Shown here: positions 7,844 through 16,802 of the stretch, piece after piece
Layout of the letters: each line of letters opens with the position of its first letter
Position numbering within the stretch: position 1 is the stretch's first letter
DNA from: a bacterium
Lineage (GTDB): Bacteria > Verrucomicrobiota > Verrucomicrobiia > Limisphaerales > UBA8199
DNA: 46,499 nucleotides
Assembly: GCA_021784555.1 (NCBI GenBank)
Contig: JAJYHY010000015.1
Coordinates: 1-46,499, forward strand
Direction: 5' to 3'
The notes under the pieces: model-generated
Seen by the model: only the letters and a program-made list of their open reading frames with translations
What the model was told of the DNA's origin: nothing
Database searches by the model: none
Made by a program: the position numbers and the translations under genes

Positions 7844-8595
7844 GATGCCTCCTTTTGTAGTGGAATGACGTTGCTGACCTCGCCGGCTTGGTCGAAGTCA
7901 ATGCAAAGGCAGTAGTCCCGAAGTCGGCGCACCAGATACGGGCCAACCTCTTCGCCCCAGCGTGCGGCCAGCGCCTCGCCGTTTAAATTGGTGGTCAGGA
8001 TTGTTTCCCGGCAATTCGATAGCCGGTCATCGAAGATAGCGAAGAGCAATTCGGTCAAGCCTTCCGTCGGTTTCATTTTGTCGACGTCATCGAGGAAGAG
8101 CACATAGGCGGAAGTCAATTCCTCCTGCCAGAGCCCCTTCTGCTCAGCGTCCCGCATGAGCCGTCGGTATTGGGTGAGGAAACCGTTGATGTTGAACCAA
8201 AGCCCGGAAGGTGAATCTTCGCCCGTCCGGATGTTCCGCTCTTCAGCTTTGCGGCCGGACCATTGCCGCAGAACCTCGGCGTTGAAAGCCAGGGTTCCAA
8301 GCCGGGTCTTTCCAGTGCCTGACAACTGGCCGTGAAGTAGAAGCCCATGCGAACCTCGAAGCATCAGGCGGTCGTCTATCCACCGTTGAACCTCCCGAAT
8401 CTGGGCTTTGCAGTTGAGCCGCTCAGGGTCAGTGTCGAAGTAACCCAGGGGAATTTTGCCAGTCGCGAAATTGCGCCAGTCTCTCGTTGCACGTCGCAGA
8501 GAGCAAAAGTCCGAAGGCTGCCACCGTTCCTCCCGCTCGAGCTCCGGCGCTTCCGGGTCGTAACTCTCCTGGCAGTAAAGGCATGTGGCTTTCAT
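7840..8595 (-). CDS. DnaC/IstB-like AAA+ ATPase (helicase loader)
   Basis: 251 residues. An N-terminal CLYC plus C31 could bind a metal. The AAA+ core has Walker A GQLSGTGKTR (about 89-98), Walker B VLFLDDVDK (165-173), and sensor-1 TILTTNL. The family loads the replicative helicase at phage, plasmid or satellite origins. A GGAGG lies 9 bases before the ATG. The neighbours (HTH replication-type protein upstream, excisionase and integrase further up) place it in the replication module of an integrative element. It is not next to an IstA transposase, which argues against an IS21 origin. Confidence 0.8.
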   Translation of the reverse strand: MKATCLYCQESYDPEAPELEREERWQPSDFCSLRRATRDWRNFATGKIPLGYFDTDPERLNCKAQIREVQRWIDDRLMLRGSHGLLLHGQLSGTGKTRLGTLAFNAEVLRQWSGRKAEERNIRTGEDSPSGLWFNINGFLTQYRRLMRDAEQKGLWQEELTSAYVLFLDDVDKMKPTEGLTELLFAIFDDRLSNCRETILTTNLNGEALAARWGEEVGPYLVRRLRDYCLCIDFDQAGEVSNVIPLQKEAS

Positions 8596-8697
8596 GCTCA
8601 GAACCTCCCGACGCAGCTTACTGCCCCAGACGCGCCCGGCTTGGCTTGCTGCGCGACAGCAGCAGCAGAGCCAGAAGCCGGAGGCGCGGCCTCTTGG

Positions 8698-9066
8698 TTA
8701 TTTTTCTGATCCCCCCCTTACGGGGGATCTAAGTTCCGTGGACGCTTTTGTCCACGGTCTCCCCTCGCCGTCAAGCAGGGTGTAGCGGCAGACTTGGCCC
8801 CTGCCTTTGTATTGAACCTGGAGCCAGCCCGCAGCAATCAATTCCCGAGTCCGGATGGCCAACCGATGGTTGCTAGAACCCAGGGCCTTGGACTGCGACC
8901 GGCGGCCCGGGAAGCAGACTCCAGTCTTTGGGTTCTGATGGTCCCTGAGCAGGTGGAACAGGCGGAAGGCTCCATGGCTTATACGCCGGTCTCGAATCAG
9001 GGCGCCAAACGCTTCGGCCCATGTCCGGGACTTGACATCAGCCGGTGGCTGTGGTTTCTTGGTCAT
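8698..9066 (-). CDS. Replication-type winged-helix protein with G7 tract near its end
   Basis: 122 residues from the ATG at 9066 (a longer frame to 9102 is possible). The middle resembles phage/plasmid initiator HTH domains: RISHGAFRLFHLLRDHQNPK, then CFPGRRSQSKALGSS and LIAAGWLQVQYKGRG, the winged-helix with a beta-hairpin wing. It should bind the element's origin. Near the 3' end a run of seven G (complement of 8711-8717) precedes the stop. A one-base slip there would read on through an Ala/Gln-rich tail to a TGA at 8598-8600, immediately before the DnaC start. Programmed slippage, phase variation or sequencing error are all possible. Confidence 0.6.
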   Translation of the reverse strand: MTKKPQPPADVKSRTWAEAFGALIRDRRISHGAFRLFHLLRDHQNPKTGVCFPGRRSQSKALGSSNHRLAIRTRELIAAGWLQVQYKGRGQVCRYTLLDGEGRPWTKASTELRSPVRGGSEK

Positions 9067-9138
9067 ACGTAGAGAAACTTTTCCCGTGCGTCGGCGGGTC
9101 ACTGGCCACGGGAATTTTGTTTGTGGGGGACGTGGCGG

Positions 9139-9348
9139 TCATGCCGCGGCCTTCGCGGTGATGAACTGCCGGAGCTCGTCCCGGCTCACGAAAACCGTTT
9201 TCCCTCGACGGTACGAGGGCAATCCCGCTTTGAAATAAGCGCGGAGCGTGTTTGGGGAAAGATCCACCGCGTCTTTGGATTTGCTCAGGCGGAACAAATC
9301 AAACCCGGCCTGCTGATGAGAATTGAATATTGATGCATTCATACACAT
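9139..9348 (-). CDS. Excisionase/MerR-like HTH protein
   Basis: 69 residues with a MerR-like helix-turn-helix: LSPNTLRAYFKAGLPSYRRG then KTVFVSRDELRQFI, the standard order of recognition helix and wing seen in phage excisionases and DNA-binding helix-turn-helix_17 proteins. It lies next to the integrase in the same direction, as in many integrative elements, so it probably directs excision or regulates the integrase. The start may be ATG 9348 or the ATG at 9342. Confidence 0.7.
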   Translation of the reverse strand: MCMNASIFNSHQQAGFDLFRLSKSKDAVDLSPNTLRAYFKAGLPSYRRGKTVFVSRDELRQFITAKAAA

Positions 9349-9357
9349 GCAAAACTG

Positions 9358-10062
9358 TCAACGGCTCAGGCGATGCAAATTCTGTTCCAACCTCTGCAAA
9401 GGGCCGTCACTATTGGCTGGGAGTAGAACATCATCGTAAAACTCATTCGAGAATGACCCAGCACCCTGCTCTTCATATCGCTGACACTCCCCGGGCCAGA
9501 CTGGATCTGCAGGTTTCAGCGCGCATGCCTTGGTCATCCTCTCGGCCAGGAAAGCCCGCAGCTCGGCGCGGAGGGGAATGGTGAGCGGTCTTCCGGTCTT
9601 GCGCGCCCGGAGTCGGATGACGCCCTGGTCGAAGTCCACCGCGCCCCAGGTGATACAAATCAGGTCGCCCATGCGCTGCCCCAGGTAGAAGCCGGCCAGA
9701 ATCATCCACCGCCAGAAATCACTCGGAGCCTTGTTGTAGATGGTCTTCAACTCATCGAGGGTAAAGGCGCGACGGCCGGGGCCGTCATCCTCCGTCAATT
9801 TCAGGCTCCGGGAGGATGGGACCGGGCTGGCGCCCAAGACCCGGTTGTCGGCAGCGTATCGGAAGAATGATGACAACATCTTCCGAAAGAGCCGCGCGGT
9901 CGCCATGCTGGTGGCAGCGCGCTGCTGCCGGAGGAAACCGGCAATGGTGTCCGTCTGGATGTCGCGTAGCAGCGGCGCCTCATCGGTGGCCTGGATGAAC
10001 CTGCCGAATTCCGCCATGGCGTCCCGGTATCGGGTCTGGGTGACGGAGGCATAGGCGTTAAC
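9358..10062 (-). pseudogene. Tyrosine recombinase (integrase), truncated at both ends
   Basis: The readable frame covers about 234 codons. The SAM-like core-binding domain is visible (YASVTQTRYRDAMAEFGRFI) and the start of the catalytic domain with Arg I in GQRMGDL and the Lys in RARKTGRPL. The C-terminal HxxR, H/W and Tyr nucleophile are absent: the frame ends in a stop after an unrelated tail. At the other end an in-frame TAA at 10063-10065 interrupts the N-terminal arm domain, about 105 bases before the IS630 insertion. Without the Tyr it cannot recombine DNA. An internal ATG at 10017 opens a shorter frame. The element is therefore probably immobilised. Confidence 0.7.
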
Positions 10063-10172
10063 TTAAAATGCGACGGTTTCAATTATCTCCATTAATCTTG
10101 CGACCTGAGGCCTCCGTCTCCTCCGCTCGGGCGCTCGCAGGCTGGCGGCAATCTCACGCCCCCCTTTCACTA

Positions 10173-11416
10173 GTATATCGTTTCAGTGACATAGGAACAT
10201 ATTACAATGGCGCTTCCAGCGCCTCAAATTTCCCCCACCGATGCACCACCGGCGCCGCATTGATCTCCTCGATGCCCTTGAGGATGCGCTCCCGCAACTC
10301 CTCCCAGGAGGCCACTCGCATCCCCCGCAGGAACGTTCGCGCCATCCTCCCAAACAAGGTTTCCACCAAGTTCAGCCACGACCCATGCGTGGGCGTATGC
10401 ACGTAGCAAAAGCGATTGGGCCGGCTCGCCAAATATGCCCGTGTTTCCTTGGAGATATGCGCCGAATGATTGTCCAGAATGAGCCGGATTACCGCCTCGG
10501 CCGCATAGCGCGCGTCCAGATCTTTAAGCAAGCCGATAAACTCGCGACTTCGGTGGCGTCGCTCGACCCGGGCCGTCACATGGCCGTCCTGCAAGTCCAG
10601 GCCCGCCAAAATGGAAGCCGTCCCCAGCCGCTTATACTCGTAATCCCGTCCTACGGCCGGATGCTCCTCCGGCGCCGGCGGCAAGTCCGGGGCCGTATTG
10701 GCAAGGGCCTGTATCCCCGGCTTCTCATCCACCGAAACCGTAAACACCTGCCGACCCTCGGCGGTGCGCACGCCTTGCGCCGCCTCCATGCTCAACTCCC
10801 GATATACCACCAGGACCTGATTCATCTTGGCCTCAAAGTCTGGGTCCCGTCGTTGCAGGTAGTAGCGGATCTTGTGCGGCTTGAGCTCTTGCTCGTCCAA
10901 AATCCGTTGCACGGTGGCTTTGCCCGCCCGCGCCAACCCTGGATGACCGCTGGACGGCGCCACCTTGCGAATGTGTTCGGCCAGCGTCCGCCGGGTCCAC
11001 AACTCGGCGGCGTATCCCCATTCCTTCGGCTTGCTGCAGGCCAAATGCACCACCCAGGCCTTGTCTTCGGGCAGAATGGTGCGCTCCCGCTTGCCATGCG
11101 GCAAGTCCCGCAGAGCCGCTTGAGGGCCCATCGCCAGGGCTCGGTCGATGCATTCATAAACCAGGCGACGCGTCGTGTGCGCCAGAGCAGCGATCTCGCT
11201 GAAGGAGTGGCCCTCTTGGTAAAAGCACAGCATCCGCGCCCGTTGCACCTCCCGGTGTGGCGCCGTGCGCGAACGCGCCAGTTCGGCCAGCTCCTGCAAT
11301 TGGTCCGGGGTCAGCATCAGTTTTGCACGATGAGAGGCTCTAGGCACGCGCAACACTCTACAGCGTGCCAAGCAACAGCGTCAAGAATGTGTTCCCGTTT
11401 TAATGAAACGCTATAC
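10173..11416. mobile_element. IS630-family insertion sequence, complete
   Basis: 1244 bases with imperfect terminal inverted repeats: the left end GTATATCGTTTCA and the right end, read inward, GTATAGCGTTTCA; similarity extends over about 27 bases. The element is flanked by TA at 10171-10172 and 11417-11418 and by an outer C and G, exactly the C-TA-G duplication expected for IS630 insertion. It holds one transposase gene. Ends and gene are intact, so it may be active. Confidence 0.85.
10202..11371 (-). CDS. IS630-family transposase
   Basis: 389 residues. An N-terminal HTH (EGHSFSEIAALAHTTRRLVY) is followed by a DDE_3 catalytic domain with the three acidic positions in SVDEKPG, LILDNHSAH and GSWLNLVETLFG, the hallmark pattern of Tc1/mariner-related IS630 enzymes. 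It cuts and pastes the element at TA. Length is usual for the family. The gene fills the element, with the start near the right repeat. Confidence 0.9.
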   Translation of the reverse strand: MARCRVLRVPRASHRAKLMLTPDQLQELAELARSRTAPHREVQRARMLCFYQEGHSFSEIAALAHTTRRLVYECIDRALAMGPQAALRDLPHGKRERTILPEDKAWVVHLACSKPKEWGYAAELWTRRTLAEHIRKVAPSSGHPGLARAGKATVQRILDEQELKPHKIRYYLQRRDPDFEAKMNQVLVVYRELSMEAAQGVRTAEGRQVFTVSVDEKPGIQALANTAPDLPPAPEEHPAVGRDYEYKRLGTASILAGLDLQDGHVTARVERRHRSREFIGLLKDLDARYAAEAVIRLILDNHSAHISKETRAYLASRPNRFCYVHTPTHGSWLNLVETLFGRMARTFLRGMRVASWEELRERILKGIEEINAAPVVHRWGKFEALEAPL

Positions 11417-11418
11417 TA

Positions 11419-12520
11419 GTTACTCGGACCTCGCCCCGCTGATGGCGGGGCTGCCGGAAAGCCAAATGAGCGTCATGAACGAGGGCTTGTCCTCCAGGCG
11501 GCTGCTGGCCATGGGCAACCCGCCGGCTCGGGTCCAGACAAGCCCGCCGAAGGGGGCGCGAATCGCCCGGCTGGGACGGGGCATGGGCGCGCTGGAGCCG
11601 GTCTCGTCGGCGCCCAGCCTCACCAGTTACGACTGCCAGTTCGTCAACTGCCAGACCGCCGTCCTCCTGCGCGGCGCAGCCGCTCACCTGCGCAACGCCT
11701 TGTTCTTCAACGACTTGACCGATTTTGACATCGCCACCGCCGCGCTGGACGTACAGAACGCCACCTTCGACACCGCCAGCTACCTCGTGGCCGGCTCGTC
11801 CGGCGCCACCGCCCTGTTCACCAACTGCGTGCTGGCGGGCGTCTCGCACCTGACAACGGGTTACCCCACTCCCACGGGCAGTTACAATGCCTTTTACAAC
11901 ACCACCACCTTCGGCAGCAGCGCCTTCACCAGCTCCAGCTCGCCTCTCCAGGCTGTCGGGGCGGCTTCCTGCTACCTGACGGACGGCAGCACGTTCCGTG
12001 GCGTCGGCACGACCGCCATTGATTCCGCCCTTCTGGCCGAGCTCGGCGCCAAGACCACTTATCCCCCGATTGTCTATTACTCCGCCGGCGGCGACATCCT
12101 GACCAGCGACCTTTATCTCTCCCCCCGGGCGCCTCGGGATACCGCCAGCGCGCCGGACCTCAGTTTCCACTACGACCCCATAGACTACGCCTTCGGCCAC
12201 GTCTGGCTGACCAACGCGACTATTTCCGTCGCGCCCGGAACCGCCATTGGCACGTTTGCGACCAGCGCGGGCTGGTATGGCCTGGCCCTGGCGCAAGGTT
12301 CGAGGTTCTACTGCCAGGGCGCACCCACCGACCCGGTCCACGTCGTGCGCTACAATATGGTCCAGGAGCACAGCACCACCGCCTGGGACGCCGTCGGCCC
12401 TTCGGTCATGGGCGCGTGGTACGCCGGAATCCCCGCCCAGGCCGCCTTCCGCTTCACCGACTGGTCCATGCCCGCCCAGGACAGCTATGACTTCGAGACC
12501 GACGGCGAGCCCATGGGGCC
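11419..12520 (+). pseudogene. Fragment of a secreted beta-helix-like surface protein
   Basis: About 365 codons in one open frame, cut on the left by IS630 and on the right by the ISAzo13-type element. It is rich in Ser, Thr, Ala, Asn and Tyr with repeating short strands (for example LRNALFFNDLTDFDIATAAL and VQNATFDTASYLVAG), the pattern of right-handed parallel beta-helix repeats. Such very long proteins are common in Verrucomicrobiota as exported surface or polysaccharide-binding proteins. The start ATG at 11403 is supplied by the IS end. No signal peptide is present, so it is a fragment and not a whole gene. Confidence 0.6.
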
Positions 12521-13811
12521 TGCCTCAAAATAACATTTACTTTTCAGAGTCCCTGCTTTGGCTCGGGAGACAGCGAATAATTCCACTGTGGATTGCGTTC
12601 ATGCCGTCGCAGGTTGAGTTTCTCCATCTCTTCCTTGGCTATCTTGATCCCGGTCGCGTACACGCGTTTGTCAAGCCGTGCCTTGATCCGTAGTCCCGTG
12701 CGGGTGGTGGTCGCACTAATGAGTTGGATGACGGTCTCAAAGCTCACCAGCGGTTGCCCTCTCCAGTTCAAACTGATAAACGAAAACATCCGGTGTTCGA
12801 TCTTGTTCCACTTACTGGTGCCGGGTGGGTAATGGCAAACGGTGATCTCTAAACCGCTCTCATTGGCAAGTTGCTGTAAGAAGTACTTCCATGCCCGATT
12901 CCGCGAGCCGTTACTCCCCCCGCCGTCGGCACAGATCAGCAACCGCCGTGCTTGGGGATACTGTCTGCGACCCACCCGCCGCCACCACTGCCGGATGCTT
13001 GCAATGCCGTATTCCGAGGTGTCATGGGACATCCCCACATTGACCATTGCCCGGTTGGTTTGCTCATCGAAAGCGCCATAGAGGGTCGCCGCCCCCACCC
13101 CCAAATGGGGAAAATCGTACACATTGACTTCCGTGGGGTGGCCCTTCGGAAGCCATTGCCGACCCGCATTTTTAAAGGTTCCGATGCGTTCTCGCTTCTT
13201 CGCGTCGACGGAAATCACCGGCTCCCCGGCGGCCACAAACTCCCGGGCCCGTCCATTGATGTAGCGGAATTGTTCATCCCGTTCCGGCGGAGCACGCCCC
13301 TCCTTGGTCTTCAGGTTAGCCTCAAGCGTGTAGTCCATCTCCTTGAGCCGCCGCTGAACCGTGTCCTCGCTCACCGGGTGTCCCCGCCTCCGCAACTCGT
13401 CGCGAATCTGATACGTGGACTTGCTCGTCCACCGCAGCAGCGACATCGGATCCCCGGCGGTCGTTTCCTCCATGATCCGCCCCAACATCTGCGTGAGCTG
13501 CGGATCGGCCTCCTCCAACGGTTTGCGTCCACCGCCGACCCGGCGAATTCGACCCCCGACCTCTCGCAGAGGCTGCCGGCTACGCAACTCCTTGACGCCC
13601 TTAATCACCGTGGGTTTGGACAGCCCACTCACTTCACACATCCGCTTGACTCCCCCGTGCCCCAAGAGCATCGCCTCCCGCCCAACGAACCAACGCTTTT
13701 GCGCTTCGTCAAGCGTGTCCAGCAACTTCACCAATAGCCCACGTTCTCCTATTGTTCGCACGTTCCTATGCTACGCCGATCTCATCACATAGTAAATGTT
13801 ATTTTGCGGCA
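12521..13811. mobile_element. ISAzo13-family insertion sequence, complete
   Basis: 1291 bases bounded by 21-base inverted repeats matching at 20 positions: the left end TGCCTCAAAATAACATTTAC at 12521, and the right end reading inward TGCCGCAAAATAACATTTAC from 13811. One transposase gene lies between. No direct target duplication is seen: the left neighbour is the beta-helix fragment and the right neighbour is an unrelated membrane-protein gene, so a deletion or recombination next to the element is likely. Confidence 0.75.
12544..13761 (-). CDS. ISAzo13-family transposase
   Basis: 405 residues. It starts with the typical MRTIGERGLLVKLLDTLDEA-type N-terminus followed by an HTH, then a DDE domain with VISVDAKKRERIG, LLICADGGGSNGSRN and CHYPPGTSKWNKIEHRMFSF, which provide the catalytic acidic residues in the order and spacing of ISAzo13 transposases. 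Complete length, and both element ends are present, so the enzyme may be functional. Confidence 0.9.
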   Translation of the reverse strand: MRTIGERGLLVKLLDTLDEAQKRWFVGREAMLLGHGGVKRMCEVSGLSKPTVIKGVKELRSRQPLREVGGRIRRVGGGRKPLEEADPQLTQMLGRIMEETTAGDPMSLLRWTSKSTYQIRDELRRRGHPVSEDTVQRRLKEMDYTLEANLKTKEGRAPPERDEQFRYINGRAREFVAAGEPVISVDAKKRERIGTFKNAGRQWLPKGHPTEVNVYDFPHLGVGAATLYGAFDEQTNRAMVNVGMSHDTSEYGIASIRQWWRRVGRRQYPQARRLLICADGGGSNGSRNRAWKYFLQQLANESGLEITVCHYPPGTSKWNKIEHRMFSFISLNWRGQPLVSFETVIQLISATTTRTGLRIKARLDKRVYATGIKIAKEEMEKLNLRRHERNPQWNYSLSPEPKQGL

Positions 13812-14062
13812 ACTCCTTGCGCCATGATTCTGGTGCTACGAACCTGAAATGCTTGAAAAATGCAGGTCACCATGGCAAGCAACAAACCTCCAAGAACGGT
13901 CACTACAAATGGAGAGTTTGCCCATTCCTTGGTGCGTGACTTCGGCCTTAATTGGGTAAGAGGCGGTGTTATTTGTTGGATGAGACATTTCAGGGCGACG
14001 GCCAATTCTTTGATCGCCGCGTCCTTCGCCTCGCTACCATCATTTGTCCTGAGTGGATCCAT
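13799..14062 (-). pseudogene. Small membrane protein cut by the ISAzo13-type element
   Basis: The gene begins at ATG 14060-14062. After about 47 soluble, helical residues one hydrophobic stretch (VVTVLGGLLLAMVTCIFQAF) forms a membrane helix near the end. The last codons and the stop come from the IS terminus, so the natural C-terminus beyond position 13812 is lost. No family is recognised. Confidence 0.5.
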
Positions 14063-14653
14063 ATTGTAGGCACATGTGCAGATTCATCTTGCCCGCTATG
14101 CGTAAGCCCAGAGTCGATCGGATACGCCCTCACGGATGCCCGGCATATCGATCCCGCTCAGGCAACGGTTCGAATTACAACCGTGGACCGGGGAACGAAG
14201 TAATGGACCATTCGCACCCTGACGCTCACCGTTCTGCAGGCGACAATCGTGCTTCACCGCTCGCGCGTGTCTCATGCTTTCTCCCACAATTATAGGACCA
14301 TCAGAGCTCCTGAACAAGTACTTTTTTACTTCTTACGAGCGGGATGCGCATCTCACAATGTTTGGAAGCCGTAATTCGGAGTCGATGGCTGGAGATCACG
14401 AGCGGATCGTTGCTGGCCAGCGAGCGGGCCGAAGAGGTTCGATTCTTTCGGAACTCCGCCCGCGCCTTCTGTCATTCTCGGCTCAAACGTGGAGACAGAA
14501 ACTCTCCGCACCACCCCACCCTGAGACCGCCACAGTTGCGAGGGAATATGCCGCGCAAGGCAAATCCGCACCCCTTTCGCGATTCTCCCCCTCCCTTATA
14601 CTCTAAGGGTAGGAACCAACGTTCTTTTCCAACCTTCACCAAGGAGAACTCCC
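14063..14653. other. Intergenic region, no gene seen
   Basis: About 590 bases with lower and uneven GC. Open frames on both strands are short and without motif. The last 25 bases hold AAGGAG, the ribosome-binding site of the next gene. I see no tRNA-like fold, repeat or terminator that I can support. Confidence 0.4.
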
Positions 14654-14859
14654 ATGAACAACCAGAAGATCCGCGAGGATTTGGTCCCTCGCATCCACCG
14701 AGCGGCCAACCAGGTCAGAAATCCCATCAACGCCTGGCCGCGCACCTCTCACTGCGAGGCATCTTGCTGTCCACACCGTCCGGCATTCAGCAAGAGATAC
14801 CTACCCAAATGCAGTTCACCTTGCGGTGGACGGACGGCAAGAAAGGAGAACCTGTTTGA
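14654..14859 (+). pseudogene. Small gene with probable frameshift
   Basis: A strong AAGGAG precedes the ATG of MNNQKIREDLVPRIHRAANQ. Around 14720-14735 the protein-like reading moves to another frame, giving AAHLSLRGILLSTPSGIQQE and ending RWTDGKKGEPV at TGA 14857-14859, whereas the original frame runs on as a Cys/Pro/Arg-rich tail to 14914. The shift could be a mutation or a sequencing error. No family is recognised. Confidence 0.4.
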
Positions 14860-14898
14860 ACCCAGATCAATGCACCCATACCGCAGACCCTCCGGGCA

Positions 14899-15648
14899 AT
14901 GGAGCGCGACGTGAGCGGATCGGCACCCAGGAACTGGCGCGCGCCCGACAAGACTCGCAGTTTGCCGCATGGGAGATTCGCCTGGCCTGGCTCCGGCGCA
15001 CTCCACGAGCTTGTTGCAGGGCAGCTTGCCCGGCGCGGATTCGTGTCCGCAGCGGGGAACGAAGTGGTCCTGGAAGCCGCCAAGGAATTCGTCATTCGGG
15101 AACGCCTCGGCCGCTGGGCAGTGCGCTTCCTTGCCAACGGAACGCCGTTGTTCTCATCGCTCGACGTCCGTCATTCGGTGGACAGCTTCGTCCGCGCTCC
15201 CCAAGGAAGACGGCACGTCCAGAACATGCCGCTCGACCCCTTCGCCGAAGACATGCTCCCGGTGCATCCGTCGGCGGAAACTTCATTCGGCCGACCGTCG
15301 CTCCCTCCCGACCTCCAGCTCTTGCGCAAGGAGTTCCTGGAGATTGTCGCGGAGAACCGGGCCGGCCTTCCCCCACGCGAGCGGGAGCTGTTCGACCTGC
15401 TTCACGCCCATCCGCCCTCGACCGATGATCGAGGGGAAGCCTTGCGACAGTTCAGCAGGGCACACGGCATTTCGACAGATCCCGGCTCGGTCCATCGCTG
15501 GATCAAGAAGCTGCGCCGCAGGTTGGAACACGACGCGCGGCTCGCCGAAATCTTGGCTGAACACCGCCGCCCGCGACCCGCGCAGCCACGCCGGCGAGCT
15601 GAAATGCAATGCAGGGGCCCCTGGTCCTTCCAGCGCACGCCGCAGTAA
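14899..15648 (+). CDS. Hypothetical protein with C-terminal helical/HTH-like part
   Basis: 249 residues, not recognised. The first 100 residues are mixed alpha/beta. The second half has PPRERELFDLLHAHPPST, then EALRQFSRAHGISTD and SVHRWIKKLRRRLEHD, which looks like a sigma-4-like or other HTH reading head, so DNA binding is plausible. The true start is uncertain; the first 35 residues are less protein-like. A good intrinsic terminator (15655-15686) follows the stop immediately, so the gene ends a transcription unit. Confidence 0.5.
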   Translation: MERDVSGSAPRNWRAPDKTRSLPHGRFAWPGSGALHELVAGQLARRGFVSAAGNEVVLEAAKEFVIRERLGRWAVRFLANGTPLFSSLDVRHSVDSFVRAPQGRRHVQNMPLDPFAEDMLPVHPSAETSFGRPSLPPDLQLLRKEFLEIVAENRAGLPPRERELFDLLHAHPPSTDDRGEALRQFSRAHGISTDPGSVHRWIKKLRRRLEHDARLAEILAEHRRPRPAQPRRRAEMQCRGPWSFQRTPQ

Positions 15649-15654
15649 CTACAC

Positions 15655-15686
15655 AAGCGATCCCAAACTGGGGTCGCTTCTTTTAT
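15655..15686 (+). terminator. Rho-independent terminator
   Basis: A 10-base stem (AAGCGATCCC with GGGGTCGCTT, one G-T pair), 5-base loop AAACT and a following CTTTTAT, starting six bases after the TAA of the gene at 14899-15648. Confidence 0.8.
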
Positions 15687-15762
15687 GCGCTGGGCCGCGG
15701 CCACACCTATACTTGGAACGGAACTTCCATGACTTTCTGGTGGCAAAAAGTGCATTTCGGCC

Positions 15763-16802
15763 TTATTTGACGCGGCTTTTGCGCGCCTTGTTGATTTTCT
15801 TGCGCGTGACTACTTTCACCTTGGCTTCGGGCGCCGTGGCCGGAAGCGTCAACTGCAGCGCGTCCAGCAATTGCTTTTGCCGCGGGCTGGGGTCGGGCAG
15901 GCGGCGGCAGAGGACCTTGCCGCTCTCCGCCTCCACCCACTCCATGACGCAGAGCTTCTCCAGTTCGCGCAGGCCCTCTTCCACCGTCAGCTCCAGCGGC
16001 CACCAGGCCTGTTCCAGATGCCGGCGCACCTTCAAGGCCATCATCGAGGTCAGGGCGTGAGCCTGGGTGTTGTCCTCGGTGCAGACAAACCAGGGCCAAA
16101 ATTGCAGGTGCCCGCTCTTGAGCGTGAGCCAGTCTCCCACCTTCAAATGCTCCAGCCGGGCGGCCAGCTTCCGGCGCTGGGTTCGCAGTTTGGCGCGCGG
16201 GTGCTCGTCCAGGTATGTGTTGGCCTGCCCTCCACGTAACTGCTGGTCACGTCGTAGAGGAAGAGTTGGTTCTTGGGCTGGGTGGGCCGAGCCTGCCACA
16301 GGCGGCGTTCGACCACGGCGTGGCGGCCTTCCAGCCACGTCCCGTTGGCGTAGAGGCCGTCCTCGGTGAAGGCCAGCCGCCAGCCCAGGAGGGCGGCTGC
16401 CGCGCAGGTGCCGGCCAGCCGCACCATGGCCAGCAGCGAGGTGCCTGGGCGCAGCACCCGGGCCAGGACCTGCCAGTAGCTCAGTTCCGCCTCACGGGTG
16501 ACGCCCAGGGCCTTCTTGATGCCCAGGCGCTGGGCCACCTGATCCACGACCCACAGGGCGCCGAAGCTTTCGGCCTGGCGCTCGCGCGGGGAGCCGTTGG
16601 AGGCCTGGACCAGTTCGGCGGGGGAGGCGTCGGGCTGGGCGACGGCCCGGCGGATGGCCTCCAGGATGCGGGCGGGGACATGAGTCAGGACGGCGAGGGT
16701 GCGGGATTTGACCTTTGCGCCGAGGCGATAGGACTGGCGCAGGAGGATGGAGGTATAGGACTTGCCGTGCTTGCCTTTGGAGACGACTTCGGCTGTAAAC
16801 AT
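15763..16802 (-). pseudogene. IS1634-family transposase with internal deletion and frameshift
   Basis: The N-terminal 190 or so residues read from 16802 (start MFTAEVVSKGKHGKSYTSIL) and include the first catalytic Asp in LFLYDVTSSYVEG. At about 16225 the sequence jumps to the family's C-terminal part in another frame (NTYLDEHPRAKLRTQRRKLA to a Lys-rich end at 15763). Roughly 200-250 residues with the remaining catalytic residues are missing. I could not identify the element's terminal repeats. It is inactive. Confidence 0.75.

Noticed and set aside
8702..8727. GATCCCCC...GGGGGATC hairpin as a terminator
   Set aside because: It is inside the coding end of the initiator gene and is not followed by a T run on the coding strand.
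4483..10170. Attachment-site direct repeats flanking the integrative element
   Set aside because: I compared 4700-4880 with 10060-10170 and found only short, non-convincing matches such as ATCTCCAT.
10241..11419. 392-codon frame opposite the IS630 transposase
   Set aside because: The other strand codes a full DDE transposase.
11400..12371. 323-codon minus-strand frame over the beta-helix fragment
   Set aside because: Gly/Arg-rich composition typical of antisense to a Ser/Thr/Ala-rich gene; no domain.
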